64,000 nt of DNA from Panax quinquefolius (lineage: Eukaryota; Streptophyta; Magnoliopsida; Apiales; Araliaceae), in NCBI GenBank assembly GCA_020205615.1, contig CM035164.1, positions 121,516,307 through 121,580,306 of the forward strand, in the 5' to 3' direction. Shown piece after piece: positions 11,831-23,237 of the stretch. A program made the position numbers and the translations under genes. The notes under the pieces were generated by a model, which had not been told where the DNA came from, made no database searches, and saw only the letters and a list, made by a program, of their open reading frames with translations. Numbering within the stretch: position 1 is the stretch's first letter; each line of letters begins with the position of its first letter.

Positions 11831-12840
11831 TGAGTCCAGTAAGACAATGGTACATGGTGGAATTTTACCCAAACTGGGGCTTTAGTACAAGACTCCGTAA
11901 GAACATCCAATCCTTCTTTCCATTTTTGAATAATCAGAAGTTTATTAGAAATATACCACGGACCTAATGCCAAGAAATTGTCCCTCTCTTCAGCTGAAGA
12001 AAATTTAAACACAAACATACCTTTGTCTTTAAGAAATACCTTTTGAAGCCCATATTTGTCCCACATCTTGTGGGCATTATGCTTGAAAGGCAAACGGGAA
12101 TGCAGGAATCCCCCAATAAGGCTGAAATTCCATAAACTATTCCCCTCATCAAGGATCTCAGCCAGAGGCTTGATGGTGATGGAACCATTATCAGACCCAG
12201 GGGGGACGGAGGGAAGTACTCAAGACTAAATGAAGGCTTTTGCTCACCTTGAGAAACAACCGAGCTCCAAGTTATAGGAGGAATGTCCTATGTCTTAGCT
12301 TGTACACCAGCTTCGAGCTCCACACAAGAGTGAGAGGGAATGGGCAATATCTCACACTCTTCCAAATCTCTATCCACCCCAGAATAGCTAGCCATCAAGG
12401 GAGAAATGCCCAACTGGACCGGAATAGGAGAGACATGGGGGGATTTCAGAGCAGCAGCTCGGTGAGGACTATTATCAAACATGTTGAGGGCATAGACCGA
12501 GTGAGAGGAGATCTCAGCCCTAACATATACATTAACATCCTGGATAGAGAATCCCTTAGCATAGAGAAAATTGATTAAATCTTGGTTCTTTTTTCTCTTA
12601 TCAACAGCCTCAATATTATCTTTCCCAGTAAAGTAGCGAGCAGCTTGGAAAACATCCTGCATATCAGATTCCTTATCTAGGGCAAGGACCTCCATTTCCT
12701 AATTCAAAAATGAGGCATCAGAAATAGGGACTAAAGCTAGCGGATTCGGCTCATATTCAGCCATATTAGGGGAGTTTGGGGCCGAAACACCAAACTCTGC
12801 ATGGAGATCGCGAGACTTAGATAAGGCACCCTAGATTTCA
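11822..12840 (-). mobile_element. Antisense LINE-type ORF1 (DUF4283) fragment
   Basis: On the minus strand, 12180-11822 reads as the DUF4283 domain typical of plant LINE ORF1 and related retrotransposon-derived proteins. Blocks include LWNFSLIGGFLHSRLPFK, KGMFVFKFSSAEERDNF, LALGPWYISNKLLIIQKW and KAPVWVKFHHVPLSYWTHYG. Upstream, 12695-12288 is open for 135 codons (start MEVLALDKES) and may be the hydrophilic N-terminal part. Frames are broken between the two. The fragment stops inside the domain exactly where the AGD exon begins, with overlapping homology around CCATAATGAG. It lacks ORF2, a zinc knuckle and a poly(A) tail, so this is a rearranged piece rather than a fresh insertion. Confidence 0.72.
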
Positions 12841-14023
12841 TTCAATTTTTGAAGTTTCACAAGTTACACTACCTCCGTTCAAATCTCATTTTGAATTTTA
12901 AAGCCTCTTCTTTGTGATATTTTCAAATTCAAAATCGATATAAATTGATTTATACAATTGTAAGAATATTATAACCTATTTAAAAAATATCAACTAATTA
13001 CAATTTATTTATTTATTTATTTTAACTTAAATGAATTCAAATCAAATTGGGAATCTTTTTAAGTCTGTTTCCAGAATCAGATAGTATTAATACTATTACA
13101 ACCATTCCAGATAACTATGCATTGATCTGATAAAAGTATTACACCCAAATATCATTGATGTTAAAACTACCAGTGCAATGCTCCTTAAGAATTAGGTATC
13201 TTAACATCAAAAGTCTTGTATGTTTTAAAAACATTAATAACACCTATTTTATTCAAAGGTAGTAGGAATGAAGTTCCTCCAAGTAGATAGCTAATCTTGT
13301 CCAACTGGTCACAAGGAAGGAAGATGAAGATGAAGATGAAGATGTAGATGATGATGAAGAGACAATGAAGACATCACGTATAAAACATAAAATCACAATC
13401 CTAGGAAGTAAGTAGCAAGAGAGAGTGACAGAATTACATTTTTAGTTGAGGATGTGTGGATTACTGTCTGACCACTCCACACGATACAAGAACAATAGTA
13501 GTGCCCTTCATCCTGTAAACAAGAAATAATTGTCACTGAAGTCAAAGGTAAGCTATATATTCATGTAACAGGATCTTTAATATAAACAACTATCAATGAA
13601 TCACATAATAACCAGTGCATGCAACAAACCTTATATGCCACCTTTCAGTAAATAAATTTCACCATATTGTTGCAAGAGCCAAGCCACATTCAAGAGCAAC
13701 AAGCAGCCAACGAAAAACACCAATATATGCTGCAAGAGTTTACCAACCTTTGGGTGCAGCGACCAGCCAACCAGAAACCCAATCTGTTAGATGAAGCTAT
13801 ATCAATTCTAAGCCACAGTTTTACTCATGTAATAAGTTATGGGATGAAGCTGAGATTCCTTGGTGTTTTTCTTCCTCACAGAATTTGGGTAAACTTACAC
13901 AATGGGTAGCAATAAAAAAATTAATACCAACTAGATTCTGCTTTATAATCTCAACTAGATTCACGTTAGCACCGTTGTCTGCCCAGCATCAGCATTTAAA
14001 AGGAGACAATTCCAGTTCTTGAG
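12841..14023. other. Intergenic DNA with a GATGAA microsatellite
   Basis: No gene is supported. The stretch is AT-rich and holds an imperfect GATGAA/GATGAT microsatellite at 13317-13362. An 80-codon open frame at 13667-13909 (Gln- and Asn-rich start) has no recognisable domain and is probably chance. The right part should contain the 3' untranslated region of the minus-strand PPR gene. Confidence 0.5.
13317..13362. repeat. GATGAA/GATGAT microsatellite
   Basis: About seven imperfect tandem hexamer or trimer units of GATGAA, GATGTA and GATGAT. Non-coding, between the LINE fragment and the PPR gene. Confidence 0.75.
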
Positions 14024-17000
14024 CTAGGATTGCCCCTGATAAGCAACTTCACTTGATACATGCCTAACATTTCCAGGGTATGAATCTTTTTTATGTTCAT
14101 TAATCAAGTCACTTGAAGTTGTAGAGTCTGGAACCCATCCAAACCTCACCATTCTTTCCAGAACCCCTGCCACTTTGTCCTCGTATCCTGCACTGTACAG
14201 TTCATGAACTAGAGTGCTACATGTAGCAAGACTGAGCGTAAGCCCCTGCTTTCCCATTTCATCAAGCAATGTCAAAACTTCAGTGAATTCCCCCGTCTTA
14301 CAGAGCTTATTTATTAATACTTCATACACATTTCTGCTGAATAAACCCCTGTCAACTAATTCATTACAAAGCTTCAAGGAATTTTCCGAATTTCCTTCCT
14401 TGCACAGAGCATTAACCAAACTATAGACAATTCCATCAGGTTCAATACCCTTTGTCGTCATTTCCTCAAAAAGTGAAAACATCTTGGATCTTTCCCCTAA
14501 ACTGTTATAGCCATGTAATAGGGCGTTATAAGTTACAACAGTCGGCATTAGATTCCTCTTTCGCATCTCCAGTAAAAGCTTTTCTGCTTCTTCCATCACT
14601 CCCATCTTGCAGTGATAATTAATTAAAATAGTGAAGGTAACATGATCAGGCTTGAAATTCTTAGTGACCGTGTCTTTCACCAACTCATTTGCTTCAATTA
14701 GCTTCCCTGATTTGCAGAACCCGTCAATTAAAGTGTTGAAAGTAGGCGTACATGCAATGTTCATGTTCTCCATGTAATCAAATAATGACGATGCTTTCTC
14801 TAAATTTCCCTCCTTGCAGCACCCACTGATCAGAACATTAAAAACAAAAGAATCTGGTTGAACACCCCTTGATGGCATGTCATCCATTAACTGCAATGCC
14901 TCAGCGAGATTTCCAGTTTTGCAATAACCATCCATGATTGTGCCATAAGTCACAACATTAAGTGCCAAACCCTTTCCAGAGATACTATCAAATATCTCCC
15001 TAGCCTTTTCAATTTTGCATGACTTGCATAAACCATTGATCAAGGCATTGTAAGTAACAATGTTTGGAGTAATACCCTTCTCACACATTTCATCAAGAAG
15101 TTGAAAAGCTTGCTCTACGTCACCTTTCTTACAGAAACCGGAAATTAGAGAGTTGAAAGTGAAAACATCAGGAACAAGACACTTTCCATTAAGTTCAGAA
15201 AAAACTCCCATTGCTTCCGGCAATTTTCCATTTCTTGCAAGGCCTTGGATGAGTACGCTGTATATTTGCCCATCAGCAAGCACCCCTCTTCCAAGCATAG
15301 ATCTGAATATTAAGAAGGCTTCCGCTGTGTTCCACATTTTGCAATGTCCATCAATCAGATTTGTGTAAATGACATGATTTGGCTCTATATCACATCCAAG
15401 CATCTCCCTGAAGTACATGTCTGCCATCTGCATATCTCCCCCTTTACTATATCCAGAAATAAAAGTCCCGTAAGTGTATCCATTTGGTTTTAATCCCCTC
15501 TCCACCATTTGAACTAAATAAGTCCTGGCTTCCTCCATCCTTTTTGCTTTGCAGAGTCCAATTATAAGAGAATTATAGCAAACGACATCAGGTAAAATGT
15601 CTCTTTCTTGCAATCCGTTGAAAATCTTTATTGCCTCTTCAAATTGACCTTCCCGGATGTAACCTTCTAAAAGAGTAGTGTATATAACAGCATTTGGTTT
15701 CAAACATCTTGAAATCATATTCTCTAATTCATAATTTGCCCCTTTCAGATCTCCAGACTGGCAGAGCCCATTGATTATCACACCAAAAGTGTATACTGAA
15801 GGTGCCAGATTTCTTTCCTTCATCTCAACCAGCAGCTCCTTAGCTTTAAGCATATTATTCTCTCGCATATACCCCTCAATTAAGGAATTATAAATCTTTG
15901 CATCAGGTCTTGAACCCAACGCAATCATCTCACTCAACAGATCTTTTGCCTTTTCCATCTTACCAGCTTTACAGAGGCAATTCATGATAGAGTAGTATGC
16001 CGCAGTATCTCGCTTTATTCCACAAGCAGCCATGTCATCCTGGATTCTTAAAGCCTCGTCTAGATCACCTTGTTTTATGAACCCATCCATTAAAGCACTA
16101 TAAGCAATGTGATCAGGAATGAGACCCATAACGGGCATCTCTTCTAAAATCAATTTTGCCTCACTTGATCTCTTCTGTTTGCAGAATCCATCTATAAGCG
16201 AGGTGTAAGTATAGACATCCGGGACAAACCCCTTTCCCAACCATTGTCTTCTTCCACTCAACCGCTTCATCAACAAGCCCAGCTTTGCACAACCCACCAA
16301 TAACCACATTGTATGTGACCAAATCTGGGCTATAACCCTTCTCTCCCATCTCAAAAAACCCTTTTTAAATTCCTCAACATTCCCTACCTTACAATGAGCT
16401 CTAATCACAGTGGTATATGTATATCTATCAGGACCTATCTTGGTCTCCAACATTCCATCATACACCTTCCAAAACAAATTCATTCTATTAGATCTCATTA
16501 AATCTTTCAATAAAGAATTACAACACACCAAACTAGGAAAAAAATCGTCATTCTTTGCGGCTAACAACAAAGTGGCAGCTTCATTCAACAAACCCTTTTT
16601 CTTATAGGCAACAATTAATATATCAAACAGCACGTTATCAAATGTAGACCCATCATAGTCATTACAACAACTAATAATTGAATCCACAACTGCTGAAACT
16701 GGAGAACGGGTTTCGATCATTCGCCCTACTAAACAACGAGCATATGAAAATTTCTTCGAATTACAAAGAATTGCAGCAAAAATGAAGAAAGATTTCAAAT
16801 TTGGAGGGGTGCCCATTTGATGATCAGACACGAAGAAATGGAGGAGGCGTTTGGGGTCAGCCGTGAAGTTGCTTTGAAGAACAGATCGAACCACATCTGG
16901 GTTTAGCTTTGTGGGAATGTGCGAAGACTCCAAGAGGAAATGCCAGTTGTTGTGCTCGAGAATTGAGGTGATTTCTCGAGCTATCTCCTCATTATCTGGG

Positions 17001-17107
17001 GAGGTTTTTGAGGTGTCGGATGGGAGAGAAAAACGTCTTCTTTGTTTGATTATATATCCATCTTTACATATAAAGATTTTCCTGCTGGAAAACAACCTCA
17101 TAATCAA
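14024..17107 (-). CDS. Pentatricopeptide repeat (P-class) protein, probably organellar
   Basis: A single exon of 1027 codons. The N-terminus MIMRLFSSRKIF is basic and hydroxylated with few acids, as in mitochondrial presequences. From about residue 150 to 1000 there are over 20 tandem 35-residue PPR motifs, recognisable by cores such as TYNALINGLCK, TYTSLIDGFCK and TFTILINYHCK. Such proteins bind organellar RNA, one base per repeat, for processing, editing support or translation. No E or DYW extension follows, so it is P-class; architecture resembles the Arabidopsis At5g61990 group. Residues encoded by about 16353-16232 read as non-PPR sequence (WERRVIAQIWSHTMW), while the adjacent frame there gives a perfect repeat (DLVTYNVVIGGLCKAG). 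Two opposite one-base shifts, at the T run (plus-strand A run 16353-16358) and the G run (plus-strand C run 16229-16232), bracket it. The start is the first ATG of the frame; the third codon is also ATG. Confidence 0.92.
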   Translation of the reverse strand: MIMRLFSSRKIFICKDGYIIKQRRRFSLPSDTSKTSPDNEEIAREITSILEHNNWHFLLESSHIPTKLNPDVVRSVLQSNFTADPKRLLHFFVSDHQMGTPPNLKSFFIFAAILCNSKKFSYARCLVGRMIETRSPVSAVVDSIISCCNDYDGSTFDNVLFDILIVAYKKKGLLNEAATLLLAAKNDDFFPSLVCCNSLLKDLMRSNRMNLFWKVYDGMLETKIGPDRYTYTTVIRAHCKVGNVEEFKKGFLRWERRVIAQIWSHTMWLLVGCAKLGLLMKRLSGRRQWLGKGFVPDVYTYTSLIDGFCKQKRSSEAKLILEEMPVMGLIPDHIAYSALMDGFIKQGDLDEALRIQDDMAACGIKRDTAAYYSIMNCLCKAGKMEKAKDLLSEMIALGSRPDAKIYNSLIEGYMRENNMLKAKELLVEMKERNLAPSVYTFGVIINGLCQSGDLKGANYELENMISRCLKPNAVIYTTLLEGYIREGQFEEAIKIFNGLQERDILPDVVCYNSLIIGLCKAKRMEEARTYLVQMVERGLKPNGYTYGTFISGYSKGGDMQMADMYFREMLGCDIEPNHVIYTNLIDGHCKMWNTAEAFLIFRSMLGRGVLADGQIYSVLIQGLARNGKLPEAMGVFSELNGKCLVPDVFTFNSLISGFCKKGDVEQAFQLLDEMCEKGITPNIVTYNALINGLCKSCKIEKAREIFDSISGKGLALNVVTYGTIMDGYCKTGNLAEALQLMDDMPSRGVQPDSFVFNVLISGCCKEGNLEKASSLFDYMENMNIACTPTFNTLIDGFCKSGKLIEANELVKDTVTKNFKPDHVTFTILINYHCKMGVMEEAEKLLLEMRKRNLMPTVVTYNALLHGYNSLGERSKMFSLFEEMTTKGIEPDGIVYSLVNALCKEGNSENSLKLCNELVDRGLFSRNVYEVLINKLCKTGEFTEVLTLLDEMGKQGLTLSLATCSTLVHELYSAGYEDKVAGVLERMVRFGWVPDSTTSSDLINEHKKDSYPGNVRHVSSEVAYQGQS

Positions 17108-17356
17108 TATTTTTTGCTAGATTCACCAATTCTTCTAATTCGCTCAGCAGTTGAGGGAGAAAAAGAGACCAAAACTGGAAGGTTTTAGTTTTACCAGATA
17201 AATTAGGCTGCGAGACTCGAGGATGAGGAGACGAAGCAGAGAACGACGCCGGAATGATATAGACCTATGACCTAATTACTATCCGATTCCTCCTTTATTT
17301 ATCGAGTCCTTACGACTACATTGTTCAACTGACATTTCTACCTACCGTTTTTTTAG

Positions 17357-17618
17357 TAGTCCCTCGGTTCCAAATTAATTGTTCAGTTTTGATTTTTTTA
17401 AATCAAATTCACTATTTTTAGAATTAATAATTAAGCATATATAAATATATTTCTAAAATTATAAAAATTGGGGTTAGTAATAAATTGTATATACTTTCTT
17501 TTGGTTATAATTTTTTCACCTATATTTTAGAAAAAATAATAAAAAGATTAGTTTTAAAAATGGTCAATTTGACTTTAAAAAATCAAAACTGAGCAATTAA
17601 TTTAGAACGGAGGGAGTA
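17357..17618. mobile_element. Stowaway-type MITE
   Basis: About 262 bp with inverted ends of about 40 bp. The left end starts TAGTCCCTCGGTTCC, the right end read inwards TACTCCCTCCGTTCT; both continue through AAATTAATTG and TCAGTTTTGATTTTTT. The CTCCCTCCGT terminus with TA at both edges is the signature of Stowaway elements mobilised by Tc1/mariner transposases. The AT-rich interior has no coding capacity. It lies about 250 bp upstream of the PPR start codon, so it may sit in or near that promoter. Confidence 0.88.
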
Positions 17619-18510
17619 ACTCCCAAAAAAAAAATGTACAGTAAAAAACAGTATTTTAAATATAATTTGAATACATAAAAAAAATAGAGTTTATATATTT
17701 AAAATACTGTTTTCTAAAAAAATTTCAATTGGAATAAATATTATATATTTTTTAAAAATTATTAAAAATACACAAAAATATCACTAAAACAATGTCCCCT
17801 TACTTATTGTTTGGGATAATATATTTAAATATAATTTTTGTGTAATAAATAAGATATTAATTTATGTTTTATTTATCTCTCTACAAATCTTAATATTCAA
17901 AAGTAAAAATCATCAAAAAAGTATACTAGTAATATTTTTATTGGACATGAGGAATCTCATAAATTTCTGCAACATATGATCACAATTGGGGCTTATTCAT
18001 ATACAAATTATTGCTAAAAAATAAATTGGAACATACTTATTAAATGACTTTCAATACTAACAATGTTATTTTCCAATTTACAAGACTGCGACTACGCACA
18101 TTGACAACTCATAATTTTATCAAATTATTTAGCAAAAAAATAAATATGATTTTATCAAAGGATTAATCAGTTTTCTTCAACATTTTATAGTTTATATTAA
18201 AATCCAGGACAAAAAAAATTGACAAACAATCGTATATTTACTGTAAAGCCCAACCCCCCTCCTCTCCCCATCTCAAAAAACCCGAAAACAGAAAATAATT
18301 ACAGGAAAAAGGATAAACATAGGAAAAACATATTTTAAAATTTTAGAAAACTATGTTAATAATATATGAGGACACATGAGTAATATCACTAACATAAATA
18401 AATAAAAAACCATAAAATCAAAAACACGGACTAAATTACAAATTTATCTCTTTATTAGTTATGTTTTTGCGAGTGTTCTCTAAACTTATTTTTTAGCACA
18501 AGTCTCACTC
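17619..18510. other. AT-rich intergenic DNA with a small palindrome
   Basis: No gene seen. At about 17645-17715 an inverted repeat pairs ACAGTATTTTAAATATA with TATATTTAAAATACTGT around about 30 nt, possibly a worn MITE. The rest is AT-rich. Confidence 0.5.
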
Positions 18511-18515
18511 ATAGA
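18511..18515. other. Target site duplication, left copy (ATAGA)
   Basis: ATAGA immediately precedes the TGTAAAATCCC start of the outer family-B LTR. The same five bases follow its GTCACA end at 33561-33565, 15 kb away. This proves that everything between is one nested insertion. Confidence 0.85.
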
Positions 18516-20587
18516 TGTAAAATCCCAACTTTTTGAATAAAGATAAATTTTTTATAAATATTATTTTTAAATATTATGGAGTGAAATTGATATAATGTTA
18601 TAGTTGTGGGTAATATTTATAAATTTTGCAAAAGACGCAAGTTGTTATATAATATTCGATTGGTTTTAATATTCGTTTTAACAAAGAATATTCGTACAAC
18701 TAAGACAATCATTGGTGGACCTTATTAACGGAATTATTGTTGATTGAAAACGACAAAATACTTTATAAAAATAACTATGCGGAAGTTTTACCGTTAATCG
18801 TTGAAACACTCGGTGTTAAAAGAAATGATGTCTACGCGTTGTTGCGTAGTAAGATATCAAGATTAATTATTGATGCTATACATGATAAATCACTTCCGGT
18901 TTTGTTGGTATTATTAATGTAATAATATAGAAAAGCTTTTTATATAAAAATGTAATACTTTTATAAAGTTATTCTATAAATAGAATATATTATATTCTAT
19001 TATGCAGAGTGTTACGTAGTGTTTTGCAGATAGTATTTTGCATAGTAATTTTTTTATATAAAATGTAATACTTTTATAAAGTTATCTCGCTTTATTAGAC
19101 AATAATTAGAATATATTATATTTTATTATGATAGTGTTTTGATAAAGTGCTCTGCGTAGTGTTTGCGTAGTAAAAATCTTTTATAAAGTTATTCGCTTTT
19201 ATTAGATTATAAATAGAATATATTATATTTTATTTAAAAGATTTTGCTTTAAATATGGACCGTCGATTAAAAGTAAATCAATCTGGGACCGCTCATGAGT
19301 TAATTCTTATGCGTATCCATTTTTCTATAAATAAGCTCATTCCTTCATTATTTTCTTACGAATTCAATTTGAATTCTAGAGATAAACTATAGAGAGAAAA
19401 AAGAAAGTATTCTCGCTACTTCACTACTTATATTTTTCAAGATTTCTTCTTCTTAAGGTAGGGAGTATTATTTCGTTTGTATTCATGAAGAGAACTTATG
19501 TTATTCCATTCTTTATTATTCATTTGGAATAATCAGATACGCTGCCACCCTACTATACTTGGTGACATTTTTCTATTATTCCGCTTTTTATTATTCTCAT
19601 TGGAATATCCGTCACAAGGCGTTTTGTTTTGGACTGATTCCGCCTTTATTATTCTCATTGGAATATCCTCGTCATGCGTTTTTACGCCGGACTTCGTTAA
19701 AATCTTTATTATTATTATGTTGGAATATCCTCATCATGCGTTTCTTTGGGACTGATTCCGCCCTTATTAGTATTCTCATTGAATAACTCGCCTATGCAAA
19801 GTAACGCATGCATGGTGATTTCGTTGTTATTCCATTCTTTATTATTCTGTTGAACATCCTGTCGGTCTTGAATTTCACCACCCGGTTTCCGTTATTTAGT
19901 ATTCATTGGAATAACTCGCCTATGCATCAAGACTGCATGCATGGTGATTTCTTTTGTTATTCCATTCTTTATTATACTAAGTTGGTTAAAGTTTTGACTT
20001 CTATACTCCATGAAATTAGTGGAATATCCTCGATAATCAAGGCTTCATCCAAAGATCTTTTCATGGAAATATTCTTCCGAGCATTCTTGAATTTTACTCT
20101 ACAAAGCGAGATCGTGTTGACAATTTGGGCGTTATTGGTTCTTGGACAAATTAATTCTTGAACTTGTTTTATTAAATTCTTATATCATTGTCATCATCCT
20201 CATATTTATATTTTTGAAAGTCATCGTGGCACCGTAGTGCATAGATGGACTTGGTATGATTATGACTGAGGATTATTCTGTGTAATCATAACCGTAATGT
20301 TACAAAATGATGTGGTAAAAGTCCTCATTAGCCCGTAGTGCATTGATGGGCGACTTGTTGACATGATCATGACCATTAATGAATACACAAATATTCTTGG
20401 CCCGTGAGTAGTGCATGAATAATTGTGGTCGTGATACTAAAGAATATCTTTGGTCAGTAAAGTGTGGGTGATTCGATGATGTGAAATATTTATTAAGTTT
20501 GAGTCTCGGCGATAATAAAGATGAAAAAAACCTTTAAATCATAAAAGATAGTAGATTTTATTTTCTACTTGACTCTTTTAATTGATT
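18516..20587 (+). mobile_element. Family-B solo LTR (B1), left part
   Basis: Starts TGTAAAATCCCAAC, the family-B LTR start also seen at 22719, 42238 and 47864. It contains GAATATTC motifs, a TATA box (TATAAATA, about 19326), and the TTATTCC tandem hairpins at about 19490-19975. It then carries copies of the GTAGTG-loop hairpin near 20230-20470. It is cut at TTGATTG by the family-A element and resumes at 33118. Confidence 0.85.
19490..19975 (+). repeat. TTATTCC hairpin array, LTR B1
   Basis: About seven degenerate units of TTATTCC, a TTTATTATTC core and GGAATA or GGAACA. One unit pairs ATTCC (19637-19641) with GGAAT (19660-19664) around 18 nt. Confidence 0.72.
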
Positions 20588-21179
20588 GTATAAGACCCCG
20601 AATTTTATGAAATAAAAGTATTCAATTTTTCATATAATTACAATTCAGTAAATGGTTAAATTGATAAAAGTTAAAGTTAAGGGTGATATATGAATTTTTT
20701 TTCAAAATACGCAAGTGGTTATAAAATATTCATTGTTGTTTGAAATATTCGTTTGGTCGTGGAATATTCTTTCTCAGATTCGCATTTACGGCCAGTAAAC
20801 CATTTGTGGGTCCCATAACTTGAATAACCGCTTGGATGAAGAAAACGACAAAATTGAGTTTTTATAAATAACTACGTAGTTATTCATCAATTAACATTGT
20901 TGAAATACCCGTGGTTAAAATACTGAAATATGCTGTATGCGTGAATGACAAGAAGACACCGGTATTACAGACAGATTTTTTTTCAATTATCGATTCTTAC
21001 GTAAAGGCATTACATTACTCAATAATCATTACATTAATTATCGCTCAATATTTTATTTTATTGATTCAATAATTGCTGCGTTGATATTTTATATTATCAT
21101 TGTTTCAATAATTGTCATTGCACAGTATCTCCATTATCAGATCAATAATTCATATTATTTGAATAATATTATTAGATAA

Positions 21180-21290
21180 CATTATTGATAATGTCTAGAA
21201 AGTTCTGTCAAGGAGAGGTTTGGTCACCTAATTGCGCGGCAAGAAGGAGAAATCCTTATCTGAAAGCCCGCTTCTTCCCTGAACCGCTTT
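21180..21290 (+). other. Conserved structured block in the LTR (family A copy)
   Basis: Begins ATGTCTAGAAAGTTCTGTCA. Stem AGGT (21216-21219) pairs with ACCT (21226-21229); AAGGA (21244-21248) pairs with TCCTT (21253-21257) across a GAAA tetraloop. The block is recognisable in all three LTR families while the surrounding DNA differs. Other copies: 23785-23890, 25810-25910, 30315-30415, 35375-35475, 45310-45415, 48395-48495. Confidence 0.55.
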
Positions 21291-21803
21291 CATTGTCATT
21301 ATTGTGATTCTGTAATATTATTTGTGAATAATTAATTATTGATTTATATGATAATGAAATATTTATTTGATGTGGATATAAATGATTGATTTACTTATGT
21401 GGTTATAAATGAAAGAATTAATATTGAGGTATTTTATCAGTATTTTGTCGGATTTGAGGTATTAAAAGATCAAATCAGTGTTCTTACAGACTTTTATTGT
21501 GTGAGTTATAATTTTTAATCGTACCGTTGGATCGTTGTGATTTTTGGATATGTTATACATATATAAGTTGAGTATATGTCCACAAATTTTGAACCGCTAA
21601 AATGAACGAATGATTTGTTATGAATTTTAAGAGGCGATCGATTCAAAAATTAGGTTTATAAATGATTTTGGTGGAAAATTCTAGAAATGGGTGGGCCCCA
21701 CTTTTGGTTGTTGGGAAGATGGTTGATTTTGGTGGGTGGAATAAGAGCGGTGTAAAAAGCCATCGTGTAGAAGTCAAGTCTGCTTTGCGTCTTAACATTT
21801 TTC

Positions 21804-21811
21804 TATAAATA
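21804..21811 (+). promoter_or_regulatory. LTR TATA box, family A 5' LTR
   Basis: TATAAATA in TTCTATAAATAGAGG, about 1.2 kb into the LTR and about 175 bp before a GGTAAGGGA site. The 3' LTR has the same box at 30927-30934. Confidence 0.65.
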
Positions 21812-22620
21812 GAGGGCTAAGTTAAAATTAAAAAGCACACCGTAATTCATAAGTTTTCTTTTTTCTCTCTAGATTATCGAGTGTATTTTGTGAGTATTTA
21901 GATACTTGGTGAGTTCTTATTCATCGCTGCAAATTTCCTTCAAATATATATCCGATATCCAAATGTAAGTCATTTTTTTTGGTAAGGGATGGTTAGGAAT
22001 GCTATTTTCTTCGTAAAATGATATTATTTCTTTCACTATCATTATACTGAAATATTGGTATGAATTTTATTGTGGAATTTTTACCTTTTTGAGTCAGAGT
22101 TACTATTCACGATACTTGACACTATTCACGATATGACACTACTTACGATATGACATTATTTACGATACTCTTATGCGACGATGAACGAAAGTATCTATTC
22201 ATTACTATTCTTATTCACGAGTTACTATTCATGAGTTACTATTTACGAAGTTACTATTCATGACAAAATTGGTTTCTTTTTCTAACCAAATTATAGTTAA
22301 TTTATGAATATTACTCTAGAGATTAAATCTAGATGTTTTGATTATATTGATTTTACTATCATATATAATATTTTTATAACCCTAATGATGATATTAATTT
22401 CACTTTGACTTGAGTGTAAAGATGGGTAGATTATTGGTATGATCATGACTATGGGTTCTCTTTGGCCAGTAGTTCAAAGTTGAATTGTTGACTGGTATGA
22501 TCATGACCATTGAATTTATAATTGAATATCTTTAGCTTAAGTGCAAAGGTGAAATGATCAACATGGTTATAATTATTGTTTATATAAATTCTGAAATTAT
22601 TATATATTTCTTTGAGATAT

Positions 22621-22718
22621 TAATATATTTTGCCTGTAGTGCAAATATGAACTATTGATGAATATATTTGGCCTGTAGTGCAAATATGAACCGTTGAGGA
22701 ATATCTTTGGCCTATAGT
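22621..22718 (+). repeat. GTAGTG-loop hairpin array, AT stem type, family-A 5' LTR
   Basis: Units with stem ATATTTG (22664-22670), loop GCCTGTAGTG and stem CAAATAT (22681-22687); a similar unit starts at about 22624. The array continues after the B2 insertion at 28070-28210 with ATCTTTG/CAAAGAT units. Confidence 0.75.
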
Positions 22719-23237
22719 TGTATGACCCCAACTTTTTGAATAAAAATAAATTTTCTATAATTATCATTTTTGAATATTATGGAATAAATTTGATATAATG
22801 TTATAGTTGTGGGTAGTATTTATAAATTTTGCAAAGTATGCAAGTTGTTATATTATATTCGATTGGTGGGGAATATTCGCTTTTAGCGAGGAATATTCGC
22901 ATAATCTGAGCAATCATCAGTGGACCCCACAACAAAATTATTGTTTGATTGAGAAAAACGACAAAAATATTTTATCAAATAACGGCGAAGTTTTACCGCT
23001 GATATTTGTTGAACTACTCAGTAGTAAAAAATGCAATGTCTGGCGTGGTTGCGTAAGAGTAACACAATATATTGATTATCGATGCTTACGTGAGAAGTCA
23101 TTCGCTTTTGTTCAATTATTACTATATAGTAATTGTTGCATAATATCTCACGTTATTTGATTCAATTATTGTCGATATTTTATATATTGTTAAAATCAAT
23201 AATTGAGACGACAAAGTTATTAATATTATTATTTTCC

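Noticed and set aside
12867..13050. Possible MITE starting ACTACCTCCGTTCAAATC
   Set aside because: The left edge resembles a Stowaway end but I found no matching inverted end to the right.
13667..13909. 80-codon open frame downstream of the PPR gene
   Set aside because: No domain, no family resemblance and AT-rich surroundings; likely chance.
21180..21290. Hammerhead ribozyme (retrozyme) in the LTR
   Set aside because: The CTGATGA and GAAA core arrangement of hammerheads is not present; only a GNRA-capped hairpin is.
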